Source: Climacium dendroides | Taxonomy: Eukaryota > Streptophyta > Bryopsida > Hypnales > Climaciaceae | Assembly: GCA_950106755.1 (NCBI GenBank) | Contig: OX467089.1 | Location: forward strand, 20,007,345 to 20,071,344 | Length of the DNA: 64,000 nt | Direction of reading: 5' to 3' | Part shown: positions 1 through 12,700 of the stretch, piece by piece | Numbering within the stretch: the stretch's first letter is position 1 | How the letters are laid out: every line of letters begins with the position of its first letter | Translations under genes and position numbers: made by a program | The notes under the pieces: generated by a model | The model's database searches: none | Told to the model about the DNA's origin: nothing | What the model saw: the letters and a program-made list of their open reading frames with translations, nothing else

Positions 1-2862
1 AATTACAAAGAATTTATTAGACATGATTCTTAAAGGAACCAAAAGGCAGTAGGTTCAAATAATTTTAACAAACAATGTATTTGTTGGAAGTTATGACTAC
101 TAAAGCTCCCAAGAACAAATGGAGTCAATGTGCAAGATTGTTAACAAGGACCAAGGTAATTTATAGAAAGTACAAAAGAAGACAAAGTTGTGGATTTCAA
201 ATGAGGACGGTCATGATTTTTTTGCAAATGCATGATGCGTGATGAGCCTCCATGTTTGCTAGGTAGTTTTCAGCATGTTGAAAAGGCTATTAGTGAACAA
301 AGATACATAATGCCCCATATTAGCTATTTAGCTAGAATGGGAGAATTTGGATGAATCACAAGCTCATAGGTATGCTAAATGAGTCAATCTTAATCATGCA
401 AAAGGTGAATTCACTAAAAGCAATATGTCAACTTATTGAGGAGGAAGAGGTTAATGAGAATCAACATACCTTTTCTATTTGTTAGGAATCCACATGCTCC
501 TCTATTGTGATTATCTGAGGACATTGAATAAACAGAACTCATCTTTCCGTGCTCAAAATGGATTGCCTATGTAATGCATGTATCCATTCATATTTGTAAG
601 TGTTTGAGAAACTTCCAACATTTACTACATGTTGATTTTGTACTTCTTTTTTTCATGTTCAAAGAAGTTGGTTGTACTTTTGAGGAGATATTTTCAACAT
701 TGGAATTTGTGATTTTGGAATTACAAGTTGTGTAAACAAAAAATCCTCATCGCATTATGGATATTTGGATGTCAAATCTCATATTTCTTTTTTGGTGTTC
801 GAGGTATGTATTTATATTCTTCTTGTTGTATGTTATAGGAAAAGTACATCTATGTGTATGCAATCCTCATATTATGTGTTCAGATTTTTATTTTTTAAGA
901 GTGAACATAACACTACAAGTGGATGCAATTGTAACAGAGTAAGCCAAGTGCAATTTTCAAATTTCTCTATCATTCCATATCTATAGTAAAAGGAATGACT
1001 CCTTTCCAAAATGTAGGAGTGTAACGGTTTTGAATTAGTGAATGCAATTCATGCTAACTCTCCTTGTTTCCTCGATACCATATTCAATGAATGGCATAAA
1101 GAAACAAGGTTGAGGAACATGGAGGGTGGTTTCAAAATTAAGTACTTCATATGTTCAAACGGTTTGCAACAAAAACAAGTACCATTAACTTCATTTTTGA
1201 TTCCTAGAAATCATTCACTATAGTAGTAAATATTGGTGAATAATGAAAAAATAATACACTATACAATAATGTACCACTATCAAATTATCCATGGCATGGT
1301 CTGTTTTGAAATTGGTTGCTCACACTTTCATAGGGACAAACAAAGGAAGTAGTTATCCTCGCTTAAATGGAGTGTTGACAATTACCACCTTGCCATGGTT
1401 GGAACTAGAGTAGTACTGTGAATACTATTAGATTGTATATTCATGGAGGCAATTGATGTGCATGGTTATTGATGAAGGGATGCATACAATAGAATGTGCA
1501 ATTTGGTGTGTTATGTTATATGAATTGAGATCCTTATATAGAATTAAAAACCAAATGTCAGTGTAGTGCACACTCCACAGTAAGTGTTGTGCATGTCTAG
1601 TTCTACAAGAAATGAAGAAGCAAAGTACTAGAGGAATATTTTACTTTAGACAAGAATGAGTAACGCATTTAGTACAGTTCAAATTTTAGAAGGGAATGTA
1701 TATGATACTAGCATGGGTCACTATTCTCTCTAATAATGACAATATGTGGGAGATGCATTACTGAATTAATTGTTGAACTGTAGTGTAAAATATTCAAAAA
1801 ATTGTCTAAAGAGTTCCCAATCTAGCTATTTCAATTGGAAAATGCAATAGAATAGAAGTTGTCACATAATTGTTTGTTACAAATTAAATAACCTTATCAA
1901 CAAAGGTTGACCTTGTTGAATTACATGAAGTTTATGTTCTAGTTTCTATATTGAAAGAACATGAGGTTATAATTTAATCATACTGCAAATGTACATTATT
2001 GTCAATGATATAATACCTTTGGCCGCAAATGTGAATATTGTAAATTAAATTTAGAGAATGATATGTCTGATAGTTGATCAGAAGTGGATAGTGGTTGGTA
2101 CTATTTCTTTTCAATATTATTTGAATTTCTCCATTTTTTGTATATGAATTACATTGTGTTGGTTTGATGGCTTAATGTTCACAAGATTAAGGAACAAAGG
2201 GTCATGCAATCTTAATTCTTAACCTTAGCCATGGAATGAAAGAATTTTGAATAGGTTGAATAATTTGATTTCATTGCATGAATTTCAACTAAAGAAAGAA
2301 TTAGTTTACACCAAGAGAGAATTCTTTACTTTGGACAATGTTCAATTTCAAAGTTGAAATTCTATAATAGTGCACATGATTTATTGTTGGACATTTCAAT
2401 GTTATAGTATAGGATGCGCAAAGAAGGTGAAGTCTAGTAGTAAGTGATAGATTCCACTTCTCTACATTGAAAGTAGTGACATGGGAGGAAGACAATCTAA
2501 AAATTGAATTTGGATTGAAGGACAATTTGGTGTAGCATTTATATGAAAATGAATTTTAAAATACAAAATGAGACGTAGGAAAACTGCCTTGCTAATAAAT
2601 CATGGGAATTTAAGGGGGCCAAAATGTTACATTGGTTGAGGGTTTACAACGTTTGTTTAAGATGAATTAAGAAGTGACTACAATTGAAACTTGCTCAAAA
2701 CTTTAATGTAAAATTGCAAATTGTGTATTCAGAAGTACCCTACTATAAGATGGAATGAGTAATAGCTAGAGATGGGGTGAGGACCCTAAACCCTTGAACA
2801 GGAGTTTTCAATGTTGTTTAGGTGTTATGAAGTTGCCATTATTTGCAACTTTAATATGGAAG
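1..2862. other. AT-rich intergenic DNA, no gene recognised
   Basis: Only short open frames with AT-driven composition are present on either strand, and none has a recognisable motif, splice pattern or GC rise like the two real genes. The stretch is probably old decayed transposon sequence, but I cannot assign it to a family. Confidence 0.5.
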
Positions 2863-3034
2863 CACTACAAGAGAAAGGGGTGTTTAAAGTATAGTCCTAG
2901 TAGTATGGTCTTTTAAGTAACAACCTTTAAGTAAGGTTTTTAGTAAAATTTTACTAAAAACCTTATTTAAAGGTCGTTACTTAAAAGACTATACTACTAG
3001 GACTATACTTAAAATACCCCTTTCCCTTGTAGTG
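2863..3034. mobile_element. CACTA-type palindromic MITE (172 bp)
   Basis: The element begins CACTACAAGAGAAAGG and ends with the near-complement CCTTTCCCTTGTAGTG. It is flanked on both sides by the 3-bp direct repeat AAG (2860-2862 and 3035-3037), as expected for the CACTA (En/Spm) superfamily. The two arms are inverted copies through almost the whole length and meet at a TTTTAGTAAAATTTTACTAAAA centre, so the transcript would fold into one long hairpin. It has no coding capacity. A half copy lies at 26981-27078. Confidence 0.88.
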
Positions 3035-3231
3035 AAGATAGGATAATTACAAGAACGGTGAAGTGTATGAGTGTATTGTTTAGAGAAGATTGACTAGAGT
3101 TACAATGAAAAGATGAATTCATGAGGATCATGTTCCACCAGCACTCAGGGCATAATTTAATTTCAATGTGAATCTTCTTGGCAGGATGCATAAAAGATTA
3201 TTTGCAACTTATCACATTGAATGTTCGATAG

Positions 3232-3711
3232 CAAATTATTTGGGGTTGTTTGAATATCCATGTGCATGCAAGCAATGTAGAGGAGATCTTATTAAGAAGG
3301 TGGCAATAGTGTCAAGGCATCACATGTGAAATGGACAGGATCCTTACCTAAAATATCCTATTCGAGAACTGATAACTTTCAACATTATTGGTGTATTTTG
3401 AGGCTCTGATTAGGAAATGAAGAGCGGAGTTCTGTAGGAGACATCCTCACATGAGAGGCAAAAGAGGAGTACCATATCCTCTAGATATGGAAGAGATCCT
3501 AGTATTTGCAAAGTGGCTCGAGGAAGATGTTAAAAATGTTGTACAAGATGGAATGGTGGTTGATAAAGATGTGCAAGCGTCATCACAATTACCATCACTC
3601 AAAGTCAGAAAATTCAGAAGTATGTTTTTTATGAGAAGGGATGCTAATTTTGAGGACCTTCAAGTGCCACCCATAATTTTGGAATCCTATCCAAATCCAC
3701 TTCTAGGATGA
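3232..3711 (+). pseudogene. Possible transposon-derived coding relic
   Basis: From about 3261 the plus strand reads CACKQC followed within about 20 residues by a His-rich SRHHM and, after a stop, NGQDPYLKYPI. The spacing of the Cys residues and the following HH is faintly like the N-terminal region of plant CACTA transposases. A separate 86-codon open frame (3451-3711) follows in another register, with an acidic stretch around MEEILVFAKWLEEDV. Stops and frame changes separate the pieces, and no intron signals rescue them. I do not recognise a definite family; this is a weak call. Confidence 0.22.
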
Positions 3712-4399
3712 AGGAATATTTAAGTCAATGAAGTATTGAATGACATGGTAGAAGAAGGTGGTGAGATGTTTGACAGAGACATTGGAGAATCATCAAAAGA
3801 AGAGTGAAGATGTTTTTTAAAGGAGCAATGAATGTGTTGTATGTATCTAATATCAGAAATAAAATTTTAGAGTTGCGTGCAATGTCATTTTTATTTTAGG
3901 TTTTGTAGGTGAAATTAGTTTCTCCAATTGAAATAGGTAGTTGATGTTTACTATACATGAAGAAGACTGCATGGTGAAAGTCATAAGAGAAGGCACTTCC
4001 AAATTTCCTTGATGCCATTTTTGTTTTTTCGGAAAACTACATGGAAGTAAATGACTTATTGGAAGTGCTCCATTTAGAAATTCAACCTTTTGATTAGTAT
4101 TTGGAACACAAAAATTGCTATGATGGTGACCCAATTATCTTAGAATGTAATGCATTTCTACTAGAAGCTTTTAGTTTTATATGAATAGCACTCTAATTCT
4201 ATAATTTCTAAAGTGAGTACATTTCATGTTCTTGTCACATGTATGCCTTATAATTTTTTGGAGGAACACATGCAAAAATTGAACCTACATGTTATAATGC
4301 ACTAACCAAAAATAATGAATAATGACTTCATAATATGAAGAATAGTTTTTTTTTAATATGTGTATGAAATCCATTATTTATGTAGTGGGGAATGGGCTC

Positions 4400-5335
4400 T
4401 CTAATTCCAAAGAAGACATTCAAATTCTAAATAGAAAAATCATAAAAAAACCAGCATACAAGAAGACATTTAGCAAACTCTTTCATGAATCCATGTGTTC
4501 TATAACAATAATTTGTTGAAAGTACATATACAATTACCACCTCAACAAGCAATTGCTAGGTTCTTTATGTAAATTTACAAAAACTGTTGGAGTTTGTTAA
4601 AATAGTCAATACAATGCTAGGATCAACAAAAAAATTGTTGTTTTTTTGTTTGCAACTGCATGCACTTCGTCTCTATCGTACTTCTTGGGCGATTTCTACT
4701 ATTACATTGTGCCGCTTCTTGGAAGACAAATGGCCATATACCAATCTTACCATTGCAAAGAAAATTGCAACAGATATCATGTCGCGGCTAAGCAATTGCG
4801 GTCAATAACATCACCTTCGTCATGAACCTCTTATTCTTGGTAGTGCAATGAGGTTTCTCTTCACTGTCTGCCAAATAAAACTACCTGACATTTTTACCGA
4901 GACTAAACTACTCGTCCAAGTGGATTTTGTTCATCATAAACTCAAATTGCCTTACATCATCCAAATGTAACATGTAATATTGGATGTGGCCAATCTTGTT
5001 ATCATTTGTCAAGTACAGCTTCATGGCACTGAAATGCAATTTGATGAACTTGTCCTCCCTACTGAGACAATGGACTTTGTTTCTACTCATATGCAAATGA
5101 GTAGCTAGTGATCTGATGTTTTGCCTTTGCATGAGTGGGATGGCCTTCACAACATCTAAGTCTAGCAACTGCTTCTTCCTTCCAACCTAACCACTCTTGC
5201 ACCCCAATACATATGCCACTAGATTTCCAATTGCTAAAGATTCTTGCCTTTGCTTGAAGATGTTGCGAATGTTTATTAGAGAAACATTAAATTGCAAGCT
5301 GACTTTACATACCGTGCTTGGGAAAAGTTTGTTTT
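4400..5335 (-). pseudogene. Decayed mariner-like (plant MLE) transposase
   Basis: Read on the minus strand, the segment keeps the order of motifs of plant mariner-like transposases. A helix-turn-helix piece (FNVSLINIRNIFKQ, near 5290) is followed by VGRKKQ and an IPLMQRQNIRSLATHL segment (near 5130). Next come a YLTNDNKIGHIQYYMLHLDD block, the first catalytic-Asp region IHLDE*F (near 4915), an EEKPH-TTKNKRFMTKVM block, and GKIGIWPFVFQEAAQ (near 4740). Several in-frame stops interrupt it (after HLDE, NVR and TAIA). A second catalytic Asp (QQDNA-type) is not clear, so it cannot make an active enzyme. It belongs to the superfamily that mobilises Stowaway-type MITEs with TA target sites, and elements with TA duplications occur elsewhere in this window. 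Confidence 0.82.
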
Positions 5336-7922
5336 AATCGTTGGGTTGCCACTTTTTGAGCAAAATCTCCTATATAGCATGGCATTGATCATTCATCAAA
5401 TTCGGCTTATACATGGATGCACCCCTGCCTCCTACAATTCCATTGATCACACCAGTCAACGGAAATCCAAACAAATCATGCAGAATTTGATATGGAATAC
5501 ACATCAAACAAGCGAAACAACATAATTTCAACTCATTGTCCTCTCTCTTGTTGAATGCAAAACTCCCATTTGTCAAGTTGCAAATATAAGTTGATTTTCA
5601 CTCCCATGTATCCGCTTCCAACACTACATACATCAAAGGAAGAATGTCCATCCAAATGATAACCACATAATCGGTGAATACACTATTTATATTACACGAT
5701 CTAATATCCACATATGTGTACGGAACAAAAGCATGTGACACAATATAGATACCAAAACACCACATCAAGACCATCTATACAAATGATAACCAAAATTGAG
5801 TGATAGGAAATTAAAGTGTACTTTCATTGTCCAAAGGCATTGTTTGTCAATTTGTTACGAATAGAATGACAATATTTCTTTGAAACAACACAATTTTGTT
5901 TTTTTCAACACAAATGAAACGAAATTTCATTGTAAGAAAACAATGTCGACTCTAAATAATTTCAATTGGTATGAGTACAGCCAATTCTCATTCTCATATG
6001 AATACTATAGGTAGTTATCCCCCCTACTAAGTCGATGTTTTCTTCTACAGTTTTTTCTTTTCAAATGAGCAATCGCTGACAATAATTTCAATGTGTGTCA
6101 TTCAACTTTCATTTGAACTCCTTCACAATGAAATTGATTATAATATCTTACATAATTTGTAATGATATCCAAGATGATGAGATACAATGATGTTTGCAAT
6201 ACCTAATTTTACTAAAAACCTTCTTAATATCATTTCAATACAGTTTGCAATGAATTTGATTAGCCATAGATGGTGTGGTAGGGAGCATGAAATACCATAG
6301 TCCATACCAAGCATACAAGGATGGGAAGTTGAAGTGATTTTAGTCACCTAGAAAGGGTGCAAGCTTGGGGTGGGAATATATCTTGCTTTAGGTATGCACA
6401 CAATGAAGAAAGAATTGCAAAAATTCTAAAAGACATAAAGAGGATTCAAAGGCTACAAGTCCTTGCCATGTCAAAATGACACACCTAAACTACCAATTTC
6501 ACAAAATTGATATTACTATAGAGAAAGGGACTACCCTGAAGCTACACATCTAGTATGCAACGTTAATCAATTTGGACATTGATGAGCGACTACAATACCT
6601 AAATTCATTTTGTACCATTACAATAATGTGGTCGAAATTGAGTAAGGCGGATTGTGAGACCACATCTACTACAATTGATGACTCCCACTTTGCACAATGT
6701 TGTCGATGTACTCACCTAAGACAATAGTATCAACAAGCTCGGACAGTGGTCTTAAAGTGCTCATCTCCAACATTAGAACAAAACCGTGAGGTGAACTTGT
6801 GCTCTGCGACTCCAACATTTTGCTCGAAGATCAACACTCTCTAGTTAAATCCAATCTCTCATAACCCAATCTCTATCCTCGTATCATGAATTTCTAATCC
6901 CCGTCAATCTAGAGCGACAATTTGTGAATTTCAAAGATGGACATGTCATGAGTTTGTGGATCAATTTTCTTCTATCTAAACTAGCCATTCGGAAACTGAG
7001 AAGATGGACTTGCAATGACGTTGTGGGCTATGTTTCCCTATTGCAAAACTTGTGCTGGGGGAAGGGAATTGTAGGATTCCCATTTTTGTAACCATCTACC
7101 TTTTCATTGTTAATGAAGTGGGCCACCGTCTTTATTGTGGCTATTCTAGTTGGAGGCAAATATTTCTATAATGCCATTGTTGTCATGAACTTGTAAATCA
7201 TTGGTAATGAAGAGCTAGCAACATTCACAATTTTTGCTCAAATATGATAAAAATGGCATGGATTTTGGGTGCTTAATTTAATTGCAAATGTTGCATAGAT
7301 ATGAGGGATGGGCTACTGGTTCTTGAATGCATGCATCACTAGCGCAAAGACTATAAATGCAGTTCATCGTTCATGGGAAAGAAATTTGGAGGTTTTTAGT
7401 AGGACAGAGGGAATAATCCATTTTGAAAGCCACCATTTGATTGAACCGCTTTGCTTACAAGTTCTGCTTAAGAATCTGTAAGCAAAGTGTGGAAATTGAG
7501 TACATGAATTCCATTTACATGCTCTCATTCACTTGTGCAATTCATGGGATTGTAGAATCTCACATTTTGTCCATGCATCTATTTGCAAAGTAGATGTTTA
7601 ACCGCCATTTCATAGAATGCCTTTTTTTTAAATAAAATTAATTGAAATTTCTTTTTTTACTTAAACCCATCAGTGCAATTCCTTAAAGCAACAGCTTCAA
7701 CCAAAGAAAGCATGCCCTTCAAATTTTATATAGTTCTGGAAGTGTCAATTTCTTAAATGCTTATGAGTGCTAAATTAATCTTTTTATTTTATGGCCATAA
7801 GAAAATTGTCCAGAATGCATTGCCATTGAATCCCATGAAAAAAAAACTAAGGACCTCAGTTTCTTAAGCCACATACTTTGCTCATTTTCAAACACATTTT
7901 CAGACACTCTCTGCACTATTTA
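5336..7922. other. Intergenic DNA, no gene recognised
   Basis: The flank of the mariner relic and the following 2 kb contain only short, unrelated open frames. I see no conserved motifs and no well-formed terminal inverted repeats, although the boundaries of the mariner element itself may lie here. Confidence 0.45.
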
Positions 7923-8194
7923 AGGTAGGTACATCCAAAACCGCCACTTTTTGCTACTGAGCCTATTTTCTATTATTAGACTGGTCAATTTTTCATATGT
8001 TCTTGTTGGCAAGTGAAAGGAGGTTCCAATGCACCAGAGAATGTGGCATTTGGATATTGTATGCAAAAGTTAGTAAGGAACCAAGTTGGGTTCTGAAAGC
8101 GTTTCTTTCACATAGGTATAGAACTGATTTTGGAGATGTACATATAGTATAGATGGCGGTTTAAGGTCAGTGGCACATTTAGGTGTACCTACCT
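7923..8194. mobile_element. TA-flanked MITE with AGGTAGGTACA termini (copy 1)
   Basis: The 272-bp element starts AGGTAGGTACATCCAAA and ends TTTAGGTGTACCTACCT. A TA dinucleotide flanks each end (7921-7922 and 8195-8196). Three relatives are in the window: 42720-42983 (same orientation), 30214-30479 (opposite orientation) and the longer 38070-38649. It has no coding capacity. The TA duplication suggests mobilisation by a Tc1/mariner-type transposase, which is inference. Confidence 0.85.
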
Positions 8195-8498
8195 TAATGC
8201 ACATTTGTAGGGTGGCCAAATTGTTCTCAAGTTGTGTTCTGGACAACATGCCATTGCATTAAATTTGGAGGACATTAAGGTATTTATTCCATATTTTATC
8301 AGAACTGGCAAACTTTTACCCAAAAAATTAGCATCAAGGAAGTGCTGAGGATGCATAGCTGTACTTCTGTACACCAAACATGGATTTTGTCATTCATCAA
8401 CCAATAACAAGGATTTTTTGTCATTCATCAGCCAAAACATCATTTATGAGTTAGTATGCTTGATTGGGATTACATACAAATTGAATGTTAATCCCTTA

Positions 8499-9125
8499 AT
8501 GCCCAAGGCTTGTTTTGAACTTCTTGGAATTTACTCTAAATTGAACAAAATGTCAACATTTTGATAAGTTGCATCAATTTTTTTGGATTTGTAACCGTAC
8601 AAATTCAAACTAGACATGTTAGAGATCTCATAGGAAAAGAAAACACAACAATATCACTTATGGAGTGAAAGATTATAATGTTTAACCATAAAGGTGTTAA
8701 AACTATGAAAATCTTTCAATTCTTTTTTTCATGTCAAATCTAAAAAGTTGGTGACCAAAAAATATGAGGTTAAAGGGCCTAACATGTATAACCCCAATCA
8801 ATTTATGGCTTCTTAAAATCTACTCTACAATTTTTTTAAATGAAATTTGAATGTGATTTTTTCTCCAAGATCTAGTGTATTTGAGGCTCATTTCCAAGAG
8901 CTCTCAACACTACGGGAAGTCAAGATTGCAATGGATACCCTTGCACAAAATCATGAATAGAAAAATTAGTGTCATTTATTTTCAAGATTGGATTTTTGAT
9001 GCTAAAATTAGACTTCAAGAACTTTTCAAAAATATAAACTACTAAAAGTAGCAACTTGATTAGGTTTTATTCAACTTCAAAGTTTTGCAAACACCAGATT
9101 TTGTTGCCTCGGGCATTTAGGGGTT
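8499..9125. repeat. Dispersed repeat, about 0.6 kb (second copy at 30600-31215)
   Basis: From AATGCCCAAGGCTTGTTTTG onward this segment runs parallel to 30600-31215 at high similarity. Shared blocks include TAACCGTACAAATT, AAACACAACAATATCACTTA and CCAAGATCTAGTGTATTTGAGG, through to the TTTAGGG stretch at the end. Neither copy codes for protein. It is probably a non-autonomous transposon or a fragment of one; no clean terminal repeats were found. Confidence 0.75.
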
Positions 9126-9299
9126 AAACAACTATGTAAGACCAAAAATGCCAATTTTATTCTATAGTATGCAAAAGAAATTGAATGGCACAATAGGCAG
9201 TTTGCAAGATTATTGGACTCTGGCTGAACCATGTAGACACTGTCCAACAAAGTAGACAATCAAAAGTGTGAAAATTGTGCTAAATGGAAATTTATAAGA

Positions 9300-9796
9300 A
9301 AGAACAGTTTGAAATGTGATGAGAAAAAGAGCAGACACAGAACACGAGGCAAAACAAAGAATACAATCTCATCGAAAAATAATTCTTAAGAGCATATATT
9401 TACACTCATATCTCGGCTTGATTCCTCAAGCGTGAGGATCGAAAAGCTAGGCTCCACACCAACCCAAAAATCCTAATCCTAGGAGCTACAAAATTACACC
9501 GTAGCTGCGAACGGCTTCGCATGCTATAACTTAGTATTTTCTAGCTGTACAGTGATTCAAACCAAGTTTTATTTGGTTTTATCAAATGGTAACACTTCTC
9601 AAAATCCTCGACAACCTCATAGAGATTGCTTTTGTAACCTCTCTCCCAATTTGGGTACCTTTTTAAAGATTTTCCACAAATTGTAGGAGACGTTTCCAAG
9701 GTCATCAGTCCTTGACACTGATAAACCAAATGGTGACACGAGCATGAATCAAATGATCAATTCTAATTACGCTTGAAAAAAGATCTGTGATTAAGC
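9300..9796 (-). other. 3' flank and probable 3' UTR of the sugar transporter
   Basis: This AT-richer stretch follows the stop codon of the transporter on the minus strand. No competing gene is seen. The polyadenylation point cannot be fixed by eye. Confidence 0.45.
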
Positions 9797-12700
9797 TTAG
9801 ATGTTTGCCATCAGCAAAGCTTCAATCTCCCCTTGTGACCGGCCTTTCGTTTCCAACACATACCTTCTCACAAAGAGAGCGGCAGCGAAACAGATACATG
9901 CAAAACCGGTATAAAGATTGCCAGTACCCAATTTCTTCAGCAAGGACAGGAACGTTAATCCAACAGTGAAATTGGCGACCTGCAGCAGACGATTCCAAGA
10001 CCCCTTGTCAAAATAAATTCTGACATACTTCATTCCTTTAAAGCAGGCTAGAACAAAATAAAAGTGAAACAGGTACAATTAAACAGTTTACACTCACATC
10101 CCTGTCATCCCAGTGCTACGATGATCACATAACAGGAAAGATTCTTCTTAATGAAGTTCAGAAATTCCTAGGTATGTTCAAGTTATCAAGAACAGATGCT
10201 GTCCGAATCTAAGAACAGAACAGAAGTGTGAAGGCAAAATCTTACCCAATGAACACACATTGCGACAGACAGGGCTTTCGCACGAATTTGATCAGCAAAG
10301 AGTTCAGGCAATATCAGTGCTGGTACTGGTCCAGCTCCAAGTGCGAACATGAATACATATCTGCATCCAAGTAACATGGAAAAAGTTTAGAAAATCAATC
10401 AAAATTAATTTGCTCTATCCAGGAAGACTGCAACACTGCAATCCATCAGAAGATAACTGAAGATAAAATGATTTGAAAAAAACAAAAAACAAAAAATACT
10501 TACACTAAAGTGCCTGCAAGAGCCACAACTCCTTTGGCTGCACTTAAAGCAGGTATAGATGCTGTAGCTGCTTGAATTGCCATGGCCAAACCCTGCAATC
10601 ACGTGAACGTCACAACCTAATAAGTATTAATAATTACAACAAACTTTAAGACAGCCAACAACTATTCCAAGAGTATATACCAAATCGACATAATCGACCA
10701 GCTCAGTAATAATATCAATCCCAGCAGTTGTAACTGTTCAATAAAAAAGAAAAATACCAATCAACCATTTAAAACGTCGCAAAAAGTCATGACCTTACCA
10801 TTCCAGTGAAACTGTAAATCATAAGAGTTCGTCGACCAACTTTGTCCATCAAGTAGCATGCCAAACAAGAAGCTGCATAGCCCAAAAATAGTTATTAGAG
10901 AACTGCACGTCTGCAAAACTGCAAAACTCCAGGTTCATCTATATACATATAATATTCGTATCAAGGTGCTGCAAAACAGTAAACATCATGCATTTGCAGA
11001 AAATAGAAAAAGCACTGAGATTGAAAAGTAGATAATTACCAATAAGATTCACCACTCCCACAGCAACACTTGCGCCTACTTCTGAGTTAACACCGGCACT
11101 CTTGAAAACGGAGGATGAAAAGTAGAAGATTGCATTTATGCCAGCAAGTTGTTGAAACGCAAATAGTACTGCACCGATTATCACAACTGCAGATATAACA
11201 GTACAAGAGATTGTCAGCCCACATTATTGCAAACGCAAATATCAGAATTTCCGGGTATACATCCTCAATAATACATACCAACAAGAGGTGAAACATAGAA
11301 AAATACCTCTGATGTAGCGTGGATCGATTAAAGCATTCCATGAGGCACTACCGCCCTTCTTATCTTGATCACCGAGAGAAAGGTCCATCATAGCCGACTT
11401 CACATGCTCAGGACCCCATAATCTTGAAAATTCTTTCTTCGCTTTGAATAGTTTCCTTTGCTGCAAAGGAGACAACAAACTGTCAGGTAACTTGCTTATT
11501 ACAATAATATTACTAAAGCTAAACACATGGACATTCCAAAAAGAAGCCTCTTTCACAAATGCAGAGTCATGAATCCAGTTTACAGTTTTTACTTCAATAT
11601 GACAGAGACTGGCGGAAGACCTTCTCATGAAATACGGACAAGTTTACTTATAATGTTCACTAAGTGTTCAGAAACAGTGTAACACCACTAAAAAGCAATA
11701 TTGTAAACGGTAAACATCCATAACAAGACAAGAGACATGTTCTCACCTTAAAAAGCCACTGGGGACTTTCAGCACATGATTGCATTGCGACAGCAAGCAA
11801 AACGGCTGGAATAGTTGACAGAGCAAAACAAACCCTCCACCTGCACAGTTACATTTTGAACTGTTAAACAATAGTCTCTTATTGTTTTCTGCTTGTTAAT
11901 AGCATCGTAAATTCCCAAAGAAAACAATAAAAGTCAAAAATGTTCTTATTGATTATCCTGTTATAACACATACTAAATTCCAAGCATATACATCAAATGA
12001 AATATTTACTTACCATCCGGAAACGTTCGCAGCAGGGAGGCCAGCGACTAGAGCACCCAGAATCCCAATGCAACCCGCCATCTGAAGGAGACTGCCATTG
12101 GTTCCTCTCACATGGATCGGAGAAACCTGCTCAGACGCCAAAAGGAACACAAAATAAGAAACATGAACAGAGATTAATGCATGTATCATCTCAGAGCCAA
12201 CCAATACTGCTCTCGTAAATCATAATGCACATCAATAAGGACATCAGATCCAAGAAGGATAAGGGACATACCTCAGATATATAAAGAGATGTAACTGGGC
12301 CAGAAAGACCCAATCCTACACCCACAAGAAATCGTCCCAGGAGCATGCAGGGAACATTTAGAGCAAGAGCGCTGCAAAAAGAAAACAATCTAATTAGATA
12401 TCTCCCAAGAAAACATGGCTTCTGAAGCAACTCGGATAAGGCAAGGACTAACACACAAGAATTAACGCAAGGATTTAGAATAAATCATTACCTGAATGCA
12501 GCACCACAGATCATAGGGACAGAACTGAGTTGAAAGGCTCGTCTTCTGCCATACTTGTCAGCAACAATACCGCTTGCAGCACACCCCATGAATGCTCCAA
12601 CGAGGCATATGCTCACAACGAATCCTGCAATTCACATAACAAGCTCAGATCATATTCGCCAACAACATAGGCACTAAAAAGTTGCACTTACAGACTCAAA

